This document shows positions 16,202 through 25,335 of a stretch of DNA of 36,609 nt, piece by piece. Under the pieces are notes generated by a model. The model worked only from the letters and a program-made list of their open reading frames with translations, made no database searches and was not told the origin of the DNA. The translations under genes were made by a program, and so were the position numbers. Source of the DNA: Pseudomonas sp. P818 (GTDB lineage: Bacteria > Pseudomonadota > Gammaproteobacteria > Pseudomonadales > Pseudomonadaceae); assembly GCF_000418555.1 (NCBI RefSeq), contig NZ_ATKM01000022.1, positions 1 through 36,609 on the forward strand. The letters are read 5' to 3'. Position 1 is the stretch's first letter. Every line of letters begins with the position of its first letter.

Positions 16202-16205
<4 letters not shown>
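15117..16205 (+). CDS. ntrB: Nitrogen regulation sensor kinase NtrB
   Basis: A 362-residue cytosolic histidine kinase/phosphatase that, with PII, sets the phosphorylation of NtrC. N-terminal PAS-like domain (about 8-110), HisKA with H142 in RGLAHEIKNPLGG, then ATPase motifs: N box LNIVRNAMQA, G1 DNGPGIPPE, G2 GTGLGLAI. No membrane segment is seen. The frame extends upstream to 14922, but that would place the sigma-54 promoter inside the gene; the ATG at 15117 gives MTINDALHRLLLDNL, the standard NtrB N-terminus. Overlaps ntrC by four bases (ATGA). Confidence 0.96.
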
Positions 16206-17635
<1,430 letters not shown>

Positions 17636-17652
17636 TCCCGCCAGCAGCAACG

Positions 17653-17680
17653 AAAAGGGCATCCCGCGGGATGCCCTTTT
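17653..17680. terminator. Bidirectional terminator after ntrC
   Basis: A perfect 28-base palindrome, AAAAGGGCATCCCG and its complement ending CCCTTTT. The A-run and T-run at both ends make it work for ntrC and for the opposing TM2 gene. Confidence 0.92.
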
Positions 17681-17684
17681 CATT

Positions 17685-17747
17685 TCCCCGGATTGCACCC
17701 GGGCTACGGCGCTTGTCTCCCCTCTCCCGCTCGGGGGAGAGGGGACA
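17685..17747. repeat. REP-like copy plus C/G-rich hairpin
   Basis: Bases 17685-17707 match the inverted 4359-4381 element at 22 of 23 positions. Next to it, TGTC-T-CCCCTCTCCC (17714-17728) pairs with GGGAGAGGGGACA (17735-17747). It resembles the CCCTCTC hairpin sequence at 751-775. These could be further repeat families; the hairpin may also end the TM2 transcript. Confidence 0.6.
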
Positions 17748-17773
17748 GATCGTGCAAATCACTTGTCTCTGAC

Positions 17774-18172
17774 TCAACCGCGCTGCGCGTTCTTGATCGA
17801 GATCTGCGTATTGAGCGTCCAGAAGTCGTAGAGCACGCCGATCAGGAACAGGCCGCCGGTCAGCAGGTAGATGATCCCGGTGATCCACTTGCCCTGGTAC
17901 ATGCGGTGCACGCCGAACACGCCGAGGAAGGTCAGCAGGATCCAGGCGACATTGTAGTCGGTATCGCCGGCGGTGAAGCGCAGGTCCGCCTCGCGATCCA
18001 TCGAGGGGATCAGAAACAGGTCGATGATCCAGCCAATGAACAGCAGACCGAGGGTGAAGAACCAGATGGTGCCGGTCACCGGCTTGCCGTAATAGAAACG
18101 GTGCGAACCGAGAAAACCGAAGATCCACAGCAGGTAGCCGATCAGCTTGCTATGGGTGTCCTGTCGTTGCAT
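17774..18172 (-). CDS. TM2-domain membrane protein
   Basis: A 132-residue inner-membrane protein made of two TM2-like units. Unit one is LIGYLLWIFGFLGSHRFYYG with a hydrophobic IWFFTLGLLFIGWIIDLFLIP. Unit two is VAWILLTFLGVFGVHRMYQG with IIYLLTGGLFLIGVLYDFW. Each has the typical G-x-H-RFYYG/RMYQG turn followed by G-x-[IL]-D. About four membrane segments are expected. The function of bacterial TM2 proteins is unknown. AAGGAG lies eight bases upstream of the ATG at 18172; a much longer frame upstream is only the shadow of the radical SAM gene. Divergent from the SOS-type gene pair. Confidence 0.85.
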   Translation of the reverse strand: MQRQDTHSKLIGYLLWIFGFLGSHRFYYGKPVTGTIWFFTLGLLFIGWIIDLFLIPSMDREADLRFTAGDTDYNVAWILLTFLGVFGVHRMYQGKWITGIIYLLTGGLFLIGVLYDFWTLNTQISIKNAQRG

Positions 18173-18284
18173 GGCGAACTCCTTGTGCGAGATGCAGCTA
18201 TGACGCTGCGCGTCTGGTGAAGGTTTCATCTGCGGCGAGGCGGTGCAACTCAACGAATGGCTTGATAGCTGTACGATGCCCATA

Positions 18285-18304
18285 TACTGTATAAAAAAAC
18301 AGTA
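18285..18304 (+). promoter_or_regulatory. LexA (SOS) box upstream of the radical SAM gene
   Basis: TACTGTATAAAAAAACAGTA has the full CTGT-N8-ACAG core with matching outer TA pairs, the gammaproteobacterial LexA consensus. It overlaps a possible -10 (TATACT, 18283-18288; candidate -35 TTGATA at 18262-18267 with a short 15-base spacer) and ends 15 bases before the ATG. LexA bound here would block transcription. Confidence 0.88.
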
Positions 18305-18319
18305 CCGATATCGCCTGCC

Positions 18320-19531
18320 ATGCAACTGATCGACAAGCTCACCATCCTCGCCGACGCCGCCAAGTACGATGCCTCCTGCGCCAGCAGCGGCGCGCCCAAG
18401 CGCAGCTCCAAGGGCAAGGACGGCATCGGCTCGACCAACGGCATGGGCATCTGCCACAGCTACACGCCGGACGGGCGCTGCGTGGCGCTGCTGAAGATCC
18501 TGCTGACCAACTTCTGCCTGTACGACTGCCAGTACTGCATCAACCGCCGCTCCAGCGACGTGCCGCGAGCGCGCTTCACCCCCGAGGAAGTGGTCACCCT
18601 GACCCTGGACTTCTACAAGCGCAACTGCATCAGCGGCCTGTTCCTCAGCTCCGGCATCATCCGCTCGGCCGACTACACCATGGAGCAGCTGATCCGCGTC
18701 GCCAAGCTGCTGCGCCAGGAACATCAGTTCCGTGGTTACATTCATTTGAAGACCATCCCCGATGCCGCACCGGAGCTGATCGCCGAGGCCGGCCTGTATG
18801 CCGACCGCCTCAGCGTCAATATCGAACTGCCCACCGAAACCAGCCTGGTGCGCCTGGCGCCGGAAAAGAACGTCGGCAGCATTCACCAGGCCATGCACAG
18901 CATCCACCAGGGCGAGCGCGAGGCCCAGGAAGAGCGCCGCGCGCCGCGCTTCGCCCCAGCCGGGCAGAGCACGCAGATGATCATCGGCGCCGACGCCACC
19001 GACGACAGCACCATCCTGCACAACGCGCAGAGCCTGTATCAGGACTATCGCCTGCGCCGCGTCTACTACTCGGCCTTCAGCCCCATTCCGCAGAGCCCGA
19101 AGACCGTGCCGTTCGAGGCGCCGCCCCTGCTGCGCGAGCATCGCCTGTACCAGGCCGATTTCCTTATGCGCGGCTACGGCTTCAGCGCCACGGAGCTGCT
19201 GGCCGGCCCTGGCAACCTGGCGCTGGATATCGACCCCAAGCTGGCCTGGGCGCTGGCCAATCGCGAGCAGTTTCCGGTGGACCTGAACCGCGCCGATGAG
19301 TCGCTGATCGCCCGCGTGCCCGGTATCGGCGTGCTCAGCGCCAGGCGCCTGGGCGCGCTGCGCCGTGAACGGCGCATCCGCTATGAGGATCTGACCCGCC
19401 TGCGCTGCGTGCTGGAAAAGGCCAAGCCCTTCATCGTTACCCAGGACTACCGGCCACCTCGGGCTGAACACGAATCCCTGGTGCTGCGCCAGCAGCTGCG
19501 CGATACCCCGGCGCAGATGGCATTGTGGTGA
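18320..19531 (+). CDS. Putative DNA modification/repair radical SAM protein
   Basis: A 403-residue protein of the radical SAM family usually paired with a DUF4130/UDG-linked partner (TIGR03916-type). The 4Fe-4S/SAM cysteines are C66, C70 and C73 in NFCLYDCQYCINRR. Extra conserved-looking cysteines are C20, C45 and C54. The N-terminus has KYDASCASSG and the STNGMGICHSY segment. A helix-hairpin-helix with VPGIG (about 321-345) near the C-terminus suggests DNA contact. Substrate and reaction are unknown. No good Shine-Dalgarno precedes the ATG. A LexA box lies directly upstream, and the stop overlaps the next start (TGATG), so the two genes are co-expressed. From memory, the P. aeruginosa counterpart (PA0069) is in the LexA regulon. 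Confidence 0.88.
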   Translation: MQLIDKLTILADAAKYDASCASSGAPKRSSKGKDGIGSTNGMGICHSYTPDGRCVALLKILLTNFCLYDCQYCINRRSSDVPRARFTPEEVVTLTLDFYKRNCISGLFLSSGIIRSADYTMEQLIRVAKLLRQEHQFRGYIHLKTIPDAAPELIAEAGLYADRLSVNIELPTETSLVRLAPEKNVGSIHQAMHSIHQGEREAQEERRAPRFAPAGQSTQMIIGADATDDSTILHNAQSLYQDYRLRRVYYSAFSPIPQSPKTVPFEAPPLLREHRLYQADFLMRGYGFSATELLAGPGNLALDIDPKLAWALANREQFPVDLNRADESLIARVPGIGVLSARRLGALRRERRIRYEDLTRLRCVLEKAKPFIVTQDYRPPRAEHESLVLRQQLRDTPAQMALW

Positions 19532-20418
19532 TGCACAGCCTGCGCTTCGACGGCACCTTCGCCACCTGGCGCCAGGCCGCGCGCCGCGCCCTGCTGCAGG
19601 GCCTGGCGCCGCATCAGCTGCAGTGGCTGGACGAAGAAGCGGCGCCCGGCCTGTTTGATCAACCCGCCGAACGCGCGCCGGAGCCCAATGGTCACCTGCG
19701 CGTATCGCCCGAACTGCTGGAGCTGCTGGAAAGCGCCGCTCAGTATCGCGGCGAGGAGCGCTGGAGCCTGCTCTACCGCGTGCTCTGGCGCTTCGTGCAG
19801 GGCGAGCGCAGCGCCGTGCTGGCCGGCGATCCTGACGGTAGCGAGTTGCATCGGCGGCTCAAGGCGGTGCGCCGCGAGGCGCATCACCTGCATGCCTTCG
19901 TGCGCTTTCAGCCGAGCAAGGCCCAAGGCGCGCCGGATTTCGTCGCCTGGTTCGAGCCGGCGCACGACATCCTGGCGTCGGCCAGCGGCCATTTCGCCGA
20001 GCGCCTGGGCAAGCACAGTTGGCTGATCGCCACGCCGCGCGATGGCGTGTTCTGGGACGGCCAGCGTCTACAGCACGAGCGCCACTGCCCGGTGCAGTGG
20101 CAAGCCTGGGCACAGCAGTCCGAGGATGATGGCCAGGCCCTTTGGCGCGCCTATTACGGCAGCACCTTCAACCCGGCGCGCCTTAACCGCACGGTGATGC
20201 AGCAGCATTTGCCAGCGCGCTTCTGGAAGCACCTGCCGGAAGGCCCGCTGATTCCGCAACTGATGAGCGAAGCGCGCGCCGGCGCGCAGCGCGATGGGCA
20301 GGCCTTGGTGCTGGCCGGCAGAAAGGGCAAACGCATCGCCCAGATAAACGAAGGGGACGCAGTGCGTCCCTCGTCTGGCAACGTCAGCGGAAGCGACGCC
20401 CCGGATCTTCCTCGCTGA
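19531..20418 (+). CDS. DUF4130 partner of the radical SAM protein
   Basis: A 295-residue protein of the TIGR03915/DUF4130 family, found next to the radical SAM gene in many bacteria and in some lineages fused to a uracil-DNA-glycosylase domain. Family hallmarks: LLYRVLWRF (about 81-89), VRREAHHLHAFVRF (about 110-124), and the C-terminal AYYGSTFNPARLN...MPARFWKHLPE-type stretch (here LPARFWKHLPEGPLIP). No UDG domain is visible here, so this is the short form. Starts by one-base overlap with the radical SAM stop; the upstream in-frame GTGs at 19525 and 19528 are less likely. The last 35 bases overlap the 3' end of pilU, so its tail is probably not conserved. A role in DNA repair is inferred from partner and SOS box. 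Confidence 0.85.
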   Translation: MHSLRFDGTFATWRQAARRALLQGLAPHQLQWLDEEAAPGLFDQPAERAPEPNGHLRVSPELLELLESAAQYRGEERWSLLYRVLWRFVQGERSAVLAGDPDGSELHRRLKAVRREAHHLHAFVRFQPSKAQGAPDFVAWFEPAHDILASASGHFAERLGKHSWLIATPRDGVFWDGQRLQHERHCPVQWQAWAQQSEDDGQALWRAYYGSTFNPARLNRTVMQQHLPARFWKHLPEGPLIPQLMSEARAGAQRDGQALVLAGRKGKRIAQINEGDAVRPSSGNVSGSDAPDLPR

Positions 20419-21529
20419 CCTCCAGCGCCAGGCCCTGGGCCATGCTGGTCAGGTGATCGCCGTCGGTTTCCGAACCGAGCTTGATCATCAGGCGCAGGTC
20501 GTTGGCCGAGTCGGCGTAGAGCAGCGCATCTTCGTAGGTAATCTCGCCCTGGGTATAGAGGTTGTACAGCGCCTGGTCGAAGGTCTGCATGCCCTGCTCG
20601 GTGGAGCGTTTCATCAGACCCTTGAGCTCATGCACCTCGCCCTTGCGGATCAGGTCGGCGGCTAGCGGGGTGTTGATCAGCACCTCGATCACCGCGCGAC
20701 GGCCCTTACCGTCCGGGGTCGGCACCAGCTGCTGGGCGACGATGGCCTTGAGGTTGAGCGACAGGTCCATCCACACCTGGTTCTGCCGGTCGGCCGGGAA
20801 GAAGTTGATGATGCGGTCCAGCGCCTGGTTGGCGTTGTTGGCGTGCAGGGTAGCCAGGCACAGGTGGCCGGTTTCGGCGAAGGCCACGGCATGGTCCATG
20901 GTCTCGCGGGTCCGCACCTCACCGATGAGGATCACGTCCGGCGCCTGACGCAGGGTGTTCTTCAGCGCCACCTCGAACGACTCGGTGTCGATACCCACTT
21001 CGCGCTGGGTGACGATGCAGTTCTGGTGCTGGTGAATGTATTCGATCGGGTCTTCGATGGAGATGATGTGGCCGCTGCTGTTCTTGTTGCGGTAGCCGAT
21101 CATCGCCGCCAGCGAGGTGGACTTGCCGGTACCGGTGGCCCCGACGAACAGCACCAGGCCGCGCTTGGTCAGCGCCAGCTTCTTGAGAATCTCCGGCAGC
21201 TTGAGGTCATCGATGGTGGGGATGTTGGTCTCGATGCGGCGCAGGACCATGCCCACCAGGTTGCGCTGGTAGAAGGCACTGACGCGGAAACGACCGATGC
21301 CACGGGCGCTGATGGCGAAGTTGCACTCGTGGTTCTCGGCAAAATCGCGGCGCTGCGCCTCGTTCATCACGCCCAGCACGGTTTCGCGGGTCATCTCCGG
21401 CGACATCGCGGTCTTGGTCACCGGCATGATCTTGCCATTGACCTTCATCGACGGCGGCACGCCAGCGGTGATGAACAGATCGGAGCCGCCTTTTTCGACC
21501 ATCAGGCGCAGTAGTTTTTCGAATTCCAT
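20384..21529 (-). CDS. pilU: Type IV pilus retraction ATPase PilU
   Basis: A 381-residue secretion-type hexameric ATPase, the accessory retraction motor that works with PilT in twitching motility. N-terminal PAS-like domain starting MEFEKLLRLMVEKGGSDLF, Walker A GATGTGKST, Asp box ISIEDPIEYIH, Walker B ILIGEVR, and the His box in FAETGHLCLATLHANNA. It differs from PilT in its C-terminal extension past the AIREV-like region, ending in acidic EVSEEDPG. The TTG at 21544 is in frame but MEFEKLL matches known PilU starts. Lies 86 bases after pilT in the same direction. Convergent overlap with the DUF4130 gene. Confidence 0.95.
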   Translation of the reverse strand: MEFEKLLRLMVEKGGSDLFITAGVPPSMKVNGKIMPVTKTAMSPEMTRETVLGVMNEAQRRDFAENHECNFAISARGIGRFRVSAFYQRNLVGMVLRRIETNIPTIDDLKLPEILKKLALTKRGLVLFVGATGTGKSTSLAAMIGYRNKNSSGHIISIEDPIEYIHQHQNCIVTQREVGIDTESFEVALKNTLRQAPDVILIGEVRTRETMDHAVAFAETGHLCLATLHANNANQALDRIINFFPADRQNQVWMDLSLNLKAIVAQQLVPTPDGKGRRAVIEVLINTPLAADLIRKGEVHELKGLMKRSTEQGMQTFDQALYNLYTQGEITYEDALLYADSANDLRLMIKLGSETDGDHLTSMAQGLALEVSEEDPGRRFR

Positions 21530-21615
21530 CTTGGGTCTCGCCAATCAACTGCACGCCCGATGAAGGCCCTGAGCGGGCCTGCGACTGGCGGCGTGCGGCA
21601 CAGTCGCTACGGCTG

Positions 21616-22650
21616 TTAGAAGTTTTCCGGGCTCTTGGCCTTCTCGCGCGCGCTGTCGCGGCTGACCAGGCCCTTGGACACCAGCGTCTTCAGGCAGGCG
21701 TCGAGGGTCTGCATGCCCAGGGCGCCGCCGGTCTGGATCGCCGAATACATCTGCGCCACCTTGTCCTCGCGGATGAGGTTACGGATGGCTGGGGTGCCGA
21801 TCATGATTTCGTGGGCGGCGACACGACCGCCGCCGATCTTCTTCAGCAGGGTCTGCGAGATGACCGCCTGCAGCGATTCGGAAAGCATCGAGCGGACCAT
21901 GGATTTCTCTTCGGCGGGGAACACGTCGACCACACGGTCGATGGTCTTGGCCGCCGAGGTGGTGTGCAGGGTGCCGAATACCAGGTGACCGGTTTCCGCG
22001 GCGGTCAGCGCCAGGCGGATGGTTTCCAGGTCGCGCATCTCGCCCACCAGGATGATGTCCGGGTCTTCCCGCAGGGCCGAGCGCAGCGCTTCGGAGAAGC
22101 CGTGGGTGTCGCGGTGCACCTCACGCTGGTTGACCAGGCACTTCTTCGACTCGTGGACGAATTCGATGGGGTCCTCGATGGTGAGGATATGGTGGTACTT
22201 GTTGCTGTTGAGGTAGTCGAGCATCGCCGCCAGGGTGGTCGACTTGCCCGAACCGGTGGGGCCGGTAACCAGCACCAGGCCGCGCGGCACGTCGGTGATC
22301 TTGCGGAACACCTCACCCATGCCGAGGTCTTCCATGGTCAGCACTTTCGAGGGAATGGTACGGAACACCGCACCGGCGCCACGGTTCTGGTTGAAGGCGT
22401 TGACCCGGAAGCGCGCCACGCCCGGCACTTCGAAGGAGAAGTCGGTCTCGAGGAACTCTTCGTAATCCTTGCGCTGCTTGTCGTTCATGATGTCGTAGAT
22501 CAGCGCGTGCACCTGCTTGTGATCCAGCGGCGGCAGGTTGATGCGGCGCACATCGCCGTCAACGCGGATCATCGGCGGCAGACCCGCCGAGAGGTGCAAA
22601 TCCGACGCACCTTGCTTGGCGCTGAAGGCGAGCAGCTCAGTGATATCCAT
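21616..22650 (-). CDS. pilT: Type IV pilus retraction ATPase PilT
   Basis: A 344-residue hexameric ATPase that powers pilus retraction at the cytoplasmic face of the inner membrane. It opens MDITELLAFSAKQGASDLHLSAG. Motifs: Walker A GPTGSGKST, Asp box TIEDPIEFVH, Walker B ILVGEMRD, His box AAETGHLVFGTLHT, and the retraction-specific AIRNLIRE near the C-terminus. GGGGAG lies eight bases upstream of the ATG at 22650, which is preferred over the in-frame start at 22662. Divergent from yggS across 76 bases, the common arrangement in pseudomonads. Confidence 0.97.
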   Translation of the reverse strand: MDITELLAFSAKQGASDLHLSAGLPPMIRVDGDVRRINLPPLDHKQVHALIYDIMNDKQRKDYEEFLETDFSFEVPGVARFRVNAFNQNRGAGAVFRTIPSKVLTMEDLGMGEVFRKITDVPRGLVLVTGPTGSGKSTTLAAMLDYLNSNKYHHILTIEDPIEFVHESKKCLVNQREVHRDTHGFSEALRSALREDPDIILVGEMRDLETIRLALTAAETGHLVFGTLHTTSAAKTIDRVVDVFPAEEKSMVRSMLSESLQAVISQTLLKKIGGGRVAAHEIMIGTPAIRNLIREDKVAQMYSAIQTGGALGMQTLDACLKTLVSKGLVSRDSAREKAKSPENF

Positions 22651-22726
22651 GGGACTCCCCAATTACAAGCAAGCAGGTAGAATGCCGCGAACGCTTAACG
22701 AGCGGGCTTTATATAGAGCGCAGGTA

Positions 22727-23419
22727 ATGTCCACGATAGCAGAGAATATTGCAAAGGTCGGAGCGCGTATCCGTGAGGCGGCGCAAGCCTCGCAGCGCAA
22801 TTTTTCGGACATTGGCCTGCTGGCGGTGAGCAAGACCAAGCCGGCCGAAGACATCCGCGAAGCGCACGCCGCCGGCCTGCGCGATTTTGGCGAGAATTAT
22901 CTGCAGGAAGCTCTGGAAAAACAGGCAGCGCTGACCGACCTGCCCTTGATCTGGCACTTCATCGGCCCCATTCAGTCGAACAAGACCCGGCCCATCGCCG
23001 AGCACTTCGACTGGGTGCATTCTGTGGATCGCCTGAAAATCGCTCAACGCCTCTCAGACCAGCGACCCGCGCACCTGGCACCGCTGAATATCTGCCTGCA
23101 GGTCAACGTCAGCGGTGAGGACAGCAAATCCGGCTGCAGCCCGGTGGAACTGCCGGAGCTGGCCAGAGCCGTTAGCGCCATGCCCAACCTCAAGCTGCGA
23201 GGGCTGATGGCGATACCCGAACCCACCGATGATATCGCCGCGCAACATGCCGCTTTCGCCCGCCTGCGCCAGTTGCGCGACGATCTCGATCTGCAACTCG
23301 ACACCCTGTCCATGGGCATGAGCCATGACCTGGAGGCCGCCATCGCCGAAGGCGCCACCTGGGTGCGCATCGGCACCGCCCTGTTCGGCGCCCGCGACTA
23401 CGGCCAGCCCTCCCATTGA
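22727..23419 (+). CDS. yggS: PLP homeostasis protein YggS/PROSC
   Basis: A 230-residue alanine-racemase-fold protein that binds pyridoxal phosphate and balances vitamin B6 and amino acid pools; it has no known enzymatic reaction. The PLP lysine is K36 in LLAVSKTKP. HFIGPIQSNK and the C-terminal SMGMSHDLEAAI...VRIGTALFG are family signatures. The open frame continues upstream inside pilT, but the ATG at 22727 (after GCAGGTA) gives the usual N-terminus MSTIAENIA. First gene of yggS-proC-yggT-yggU. Confidence 0.94.
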   Translation: MSTIAENIAKVGARIREAAQASQRNFSDIGLLAVSKTKPAEDIREAHAAGLRDFGENYLQEALEKQAALTDLPLIWHFIGPIQSNKTRPIAEHFDWVHSVDRLKIAQRLSDQRPAHLAPLNICLQVNVSGEDSKSGCSPVELPELARAVSAMPNLKLRGLMAIPEPTDDIAAQHAAFARLRQLRDDLDLQLDTLSMGMSHDLEAAIAEGATWVRIGTALFGARDYGQPSH

Positions 23420-23436
23420 ATGAAGGAACTCCCGCA

Positions 23437-24255
23437 ATGAGCAACCCGATCATCGCCTTCGTCGGCGCCGGCAATATGGCCGCCAGCCTGATTGGCGGCC
23501 TGCGCGCCCAGGGCGTGGCGGCCAGCGCCATCCGCGCCAGCGAGCCCGGCAGCGAACAGCGCGCGCGCCTGCAGCAGGAGCACGGCATCGCCACTTTCGC
23601 CGACAATGGCGAGGCCATCAAAGGCGCCGATCTGATCGTGCTGGCGGTCAAACCACAGATCATGAAAGCGGTATGCCTGGACCTGGCGCCGCACCTGGCC
23701 GCCAACCAGGTGATCATCTCCATTGCCGCTGGCATCAGCTGCGCCAGCCTGGAAAACTGGCTGGGCGAGCGCCCTGTGGTGCGTTGCATGCCCAATACCC
23801 CGGCACTGCTGCGCCAGGGCGTATCCGGCCTGTTCGCCAACCCGCGGGTCAACGCTGCGCAGAAGGCCCAGGCCGAACAGGTGCTGAGCGCCGTCGGCCT
23901 GGCGCTGTGGCTGGATGAAGAAACCCAGCTCGACGCGGTCACCGCCGTCTCCGGCAGCGGCCCGGCCTATTTCTTCCTGCTGATCGAAGCGATGACTGCG
24001 GCCGGCGAGCAGCTCGGCCTGCCGCGTGAGACTGCAGCACGCCTGAGCATCCAGACTGCACTGGGCGCCGCGCGCATGGCCAGCGAGAGCGATGTCGACT
24101 CGGCCGAATTGCGTCGCCGTGTGACCTCACCGAACGGAACCACCGAAGCGGCGATCAAAACCTTCCAGGCCGGCGGCTTCGAAGCGCTGGTACAACAGGC
24201 ACTCAACGCCGCCGCCAATCGCTCGGCCGAACTGGCCGAACAACTGGGTCAATAA
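23437..24255 (+). CDS. proC: Pyrroline-5-carboxylate reductase
   Basis: A 272-residue enzyme that reduces pyrroline-5-carboxylate to proline with NAD(P)H, the last step of proline synthesis. Rossmann motif FVGAGNMAASLIGG at 8-21. The C-terminal signature is present (DAVTAVSGSGPAYFF, then SPNGTTEAAIKTF). AAGGAA sits upstream of the ATG at 23437; an in-frame ATG at 23416 overlaps the yggS stop but has no ribosome site. Follows yggS by 17 bases, a nearly universal pairing. Confidence 0.96.
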   Translation: MSNPIIAFVGAGNMAASLIGGLRAQGVAASAIRASEPGSEQRARLQQEHGIATFADNGEAIKGADLIVLAVKPQIMKAVCLDLAPHLAANQVIISIAAGISCASLENWLGERPVVRCMPNTPALLRQGVSGLFANPRVNAAQKAQAEQVLSAVGLALWLDEETQLDAVTAVSGSGPAYFFLLIEAMTAAGEQLGLPRETAARLSIQTALGAARMASESDVDSAELRRRVTSPNGTTEAAIKTFQAGGFEALVQQALNAAANRSAELAEQLGQ

Positions 24256-24265
24256 GGAAGCACAC

Positions 24266-24859
24266 ATGTCCGGACTCATCGAAGCCCTCATCTATATCAT
24301 CCAGACCCTGGGCAGCCTGTATCTGCTGATCGTGCTACTGCGCTTTATCCTGCAGCTGGTGCGTGCAGACTTCTACAACCCGCTGAGCCAGTTCATCGTC
24401 AAGGCCACCCAGCCGCTGCTGACACCGCTGCGTCGCATCATCCCGGGCTTCGCCGGGCTGGACCTGGCATCGCTGGTGCTGGCCATTCTGGTGCAGCTGC
24501 TGCTGATGGTCGTCACCCTGACCCTGATGGGCTACAACGTTGGCGGTTTCATTGCGCAACTGCTGGTGTGGTCGGTCATCGGCGTGACCTCGCTGTTTCT
24601 CAAGGTGTTCTTCTTCGCCCTGATCATCAGCGTGATCCTGTCCTGGGTCGCGCCGGGCAGCTACAACCCCGGCGCGCAACTGGTGAACCAGATCTGCGAA
24701 CCGCTGCTGGCGCCGTTCCGCAAGCTGCTGCCGAACCTGGGCGGCCTGGATATCTCGCCGATCTTCGCCTTCATCACCATCAACCTGATCGACCGCTTCG
24801 TCATCGGCGCTCTGGCAGCCTCCACCGGCCTGCCGCCGATGCTCAGCCCCTTCCTCTGA
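24266..24859 (+). CDS. yggT: YggT-family integral membrane protein
   Basis: A 197-residue inner-membrane protein with two YGGT repeats. Repeat one has LRFILQLVRADFYNPLSQFIVKAT-type sequence, and repeat two has LSWVAPGSYNPGAQLVNQICEP. Each repeat pairs a hydrophobic helix with a following proline-rich NPxxQ/L segment and a second helix; four membrane segments are likely. The biochemical function is unknown; the family is linked to osmotic tolerance and, in other phyla, division-related roles. AAGGAA lies upstream. Ten bases after proC, adjoining yggU. Confidence 0.92.
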   Translation: MSGLIEALIYIIQTLGSLYLLIVLLRFILQLVRADFYNPLSQFIVKATQPLLTPLRRIIPGFAGLDLASLVLAILVQLLLMVVTLTLMGYNVGGFIAQLLVWSVIGVTSLFLKVFFFALIISVILSWVAPGSYNPGAQLVNQICEPLLAPFRKLLPNLGGLDISPIFAFITINLIDRFVIGALAASTGLPPMLSPFL

Positions 24860-25153
24860 GTGGCGAGCTACTTTCGCTGGGACGGCGAGGATCTGATCCT
24901 CGACTGCCACCTGCTGCCCAAGGCGAGCAAGGACGAGTTCGCCGGGCTGCATGGTGAGCGGCTGAAGATCCGTCTCACCGCTCCGCCGGTCGACGGCAAG
25001 GCCAACGCTCATCTGCAGGCCTTCCTGGCCAAGGCGTTCGGCGTGGCCAAGAGCCAGGTGAGCCTGGAAAGCGGCGAACTCAATCGGCAGAAACGCCTGC
25101 GCATTCGTGCCCCGCAGAGCCTGCCGCCGATTCCCGGCCTGCAGCGCAGCTGA
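24860..25153 (+). CDS. yggU: YggU/DUF167 family protein
   Basis: A 97-residue small cytosolic protein of the UPF0235/DUF167 family, function unknown. Signature: LLPKASKDEFAGLHGERLKIRLTAPPVDGKANAHLQAFLAK near residues 18-58, then SLESGELNRQKRLRI. It begins with GTG directly after the yggT stop, with no spacer, so translation is likely coupled to yggT. Last gene of the yggS operon before a 182-bp gap. Confidence 0.9.
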   Translation: MASYFRWDGEDLILDCHLLPKASKDEFAGLHGERLKIRLTAPPVDGKANAHLQAFLAKAFGVAKSQVSLESGELNRQKRLRIRAPQSLPPIPGLQRS

Positions 25154-25206
25154 CGACCACTCGGCCGCCATTGCCGACCATAAGGCGGGACTGTTGGAGC
25201 AGCCAA

Positions 25207-25234
25207 TTGACGGCTGCCCTGTACCCCGCATAAT
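25207..25234 (+). promoter_or_regulatory. Possible sigma-70 promoter before the GTPase gene
   Basis: TTGACG (25207-25212) and CATAAT (25229-25234) are 16 bases apart, each five of six to consensus. They lie in the otherwise empty gap between yggU and the GTPase and give a leader of about 95 bases. Confidence 0.5.
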
Positions 25235-25335
25235 GCAAACTGTTCTCGTGAAACGCCGTGCGTCCTGGCGGCAAACCCAACCGAACCGTTATGCAGCCCC
25301 CGCAAGTGGATGATCTTGCCGAGAGGAGAGCCAGG

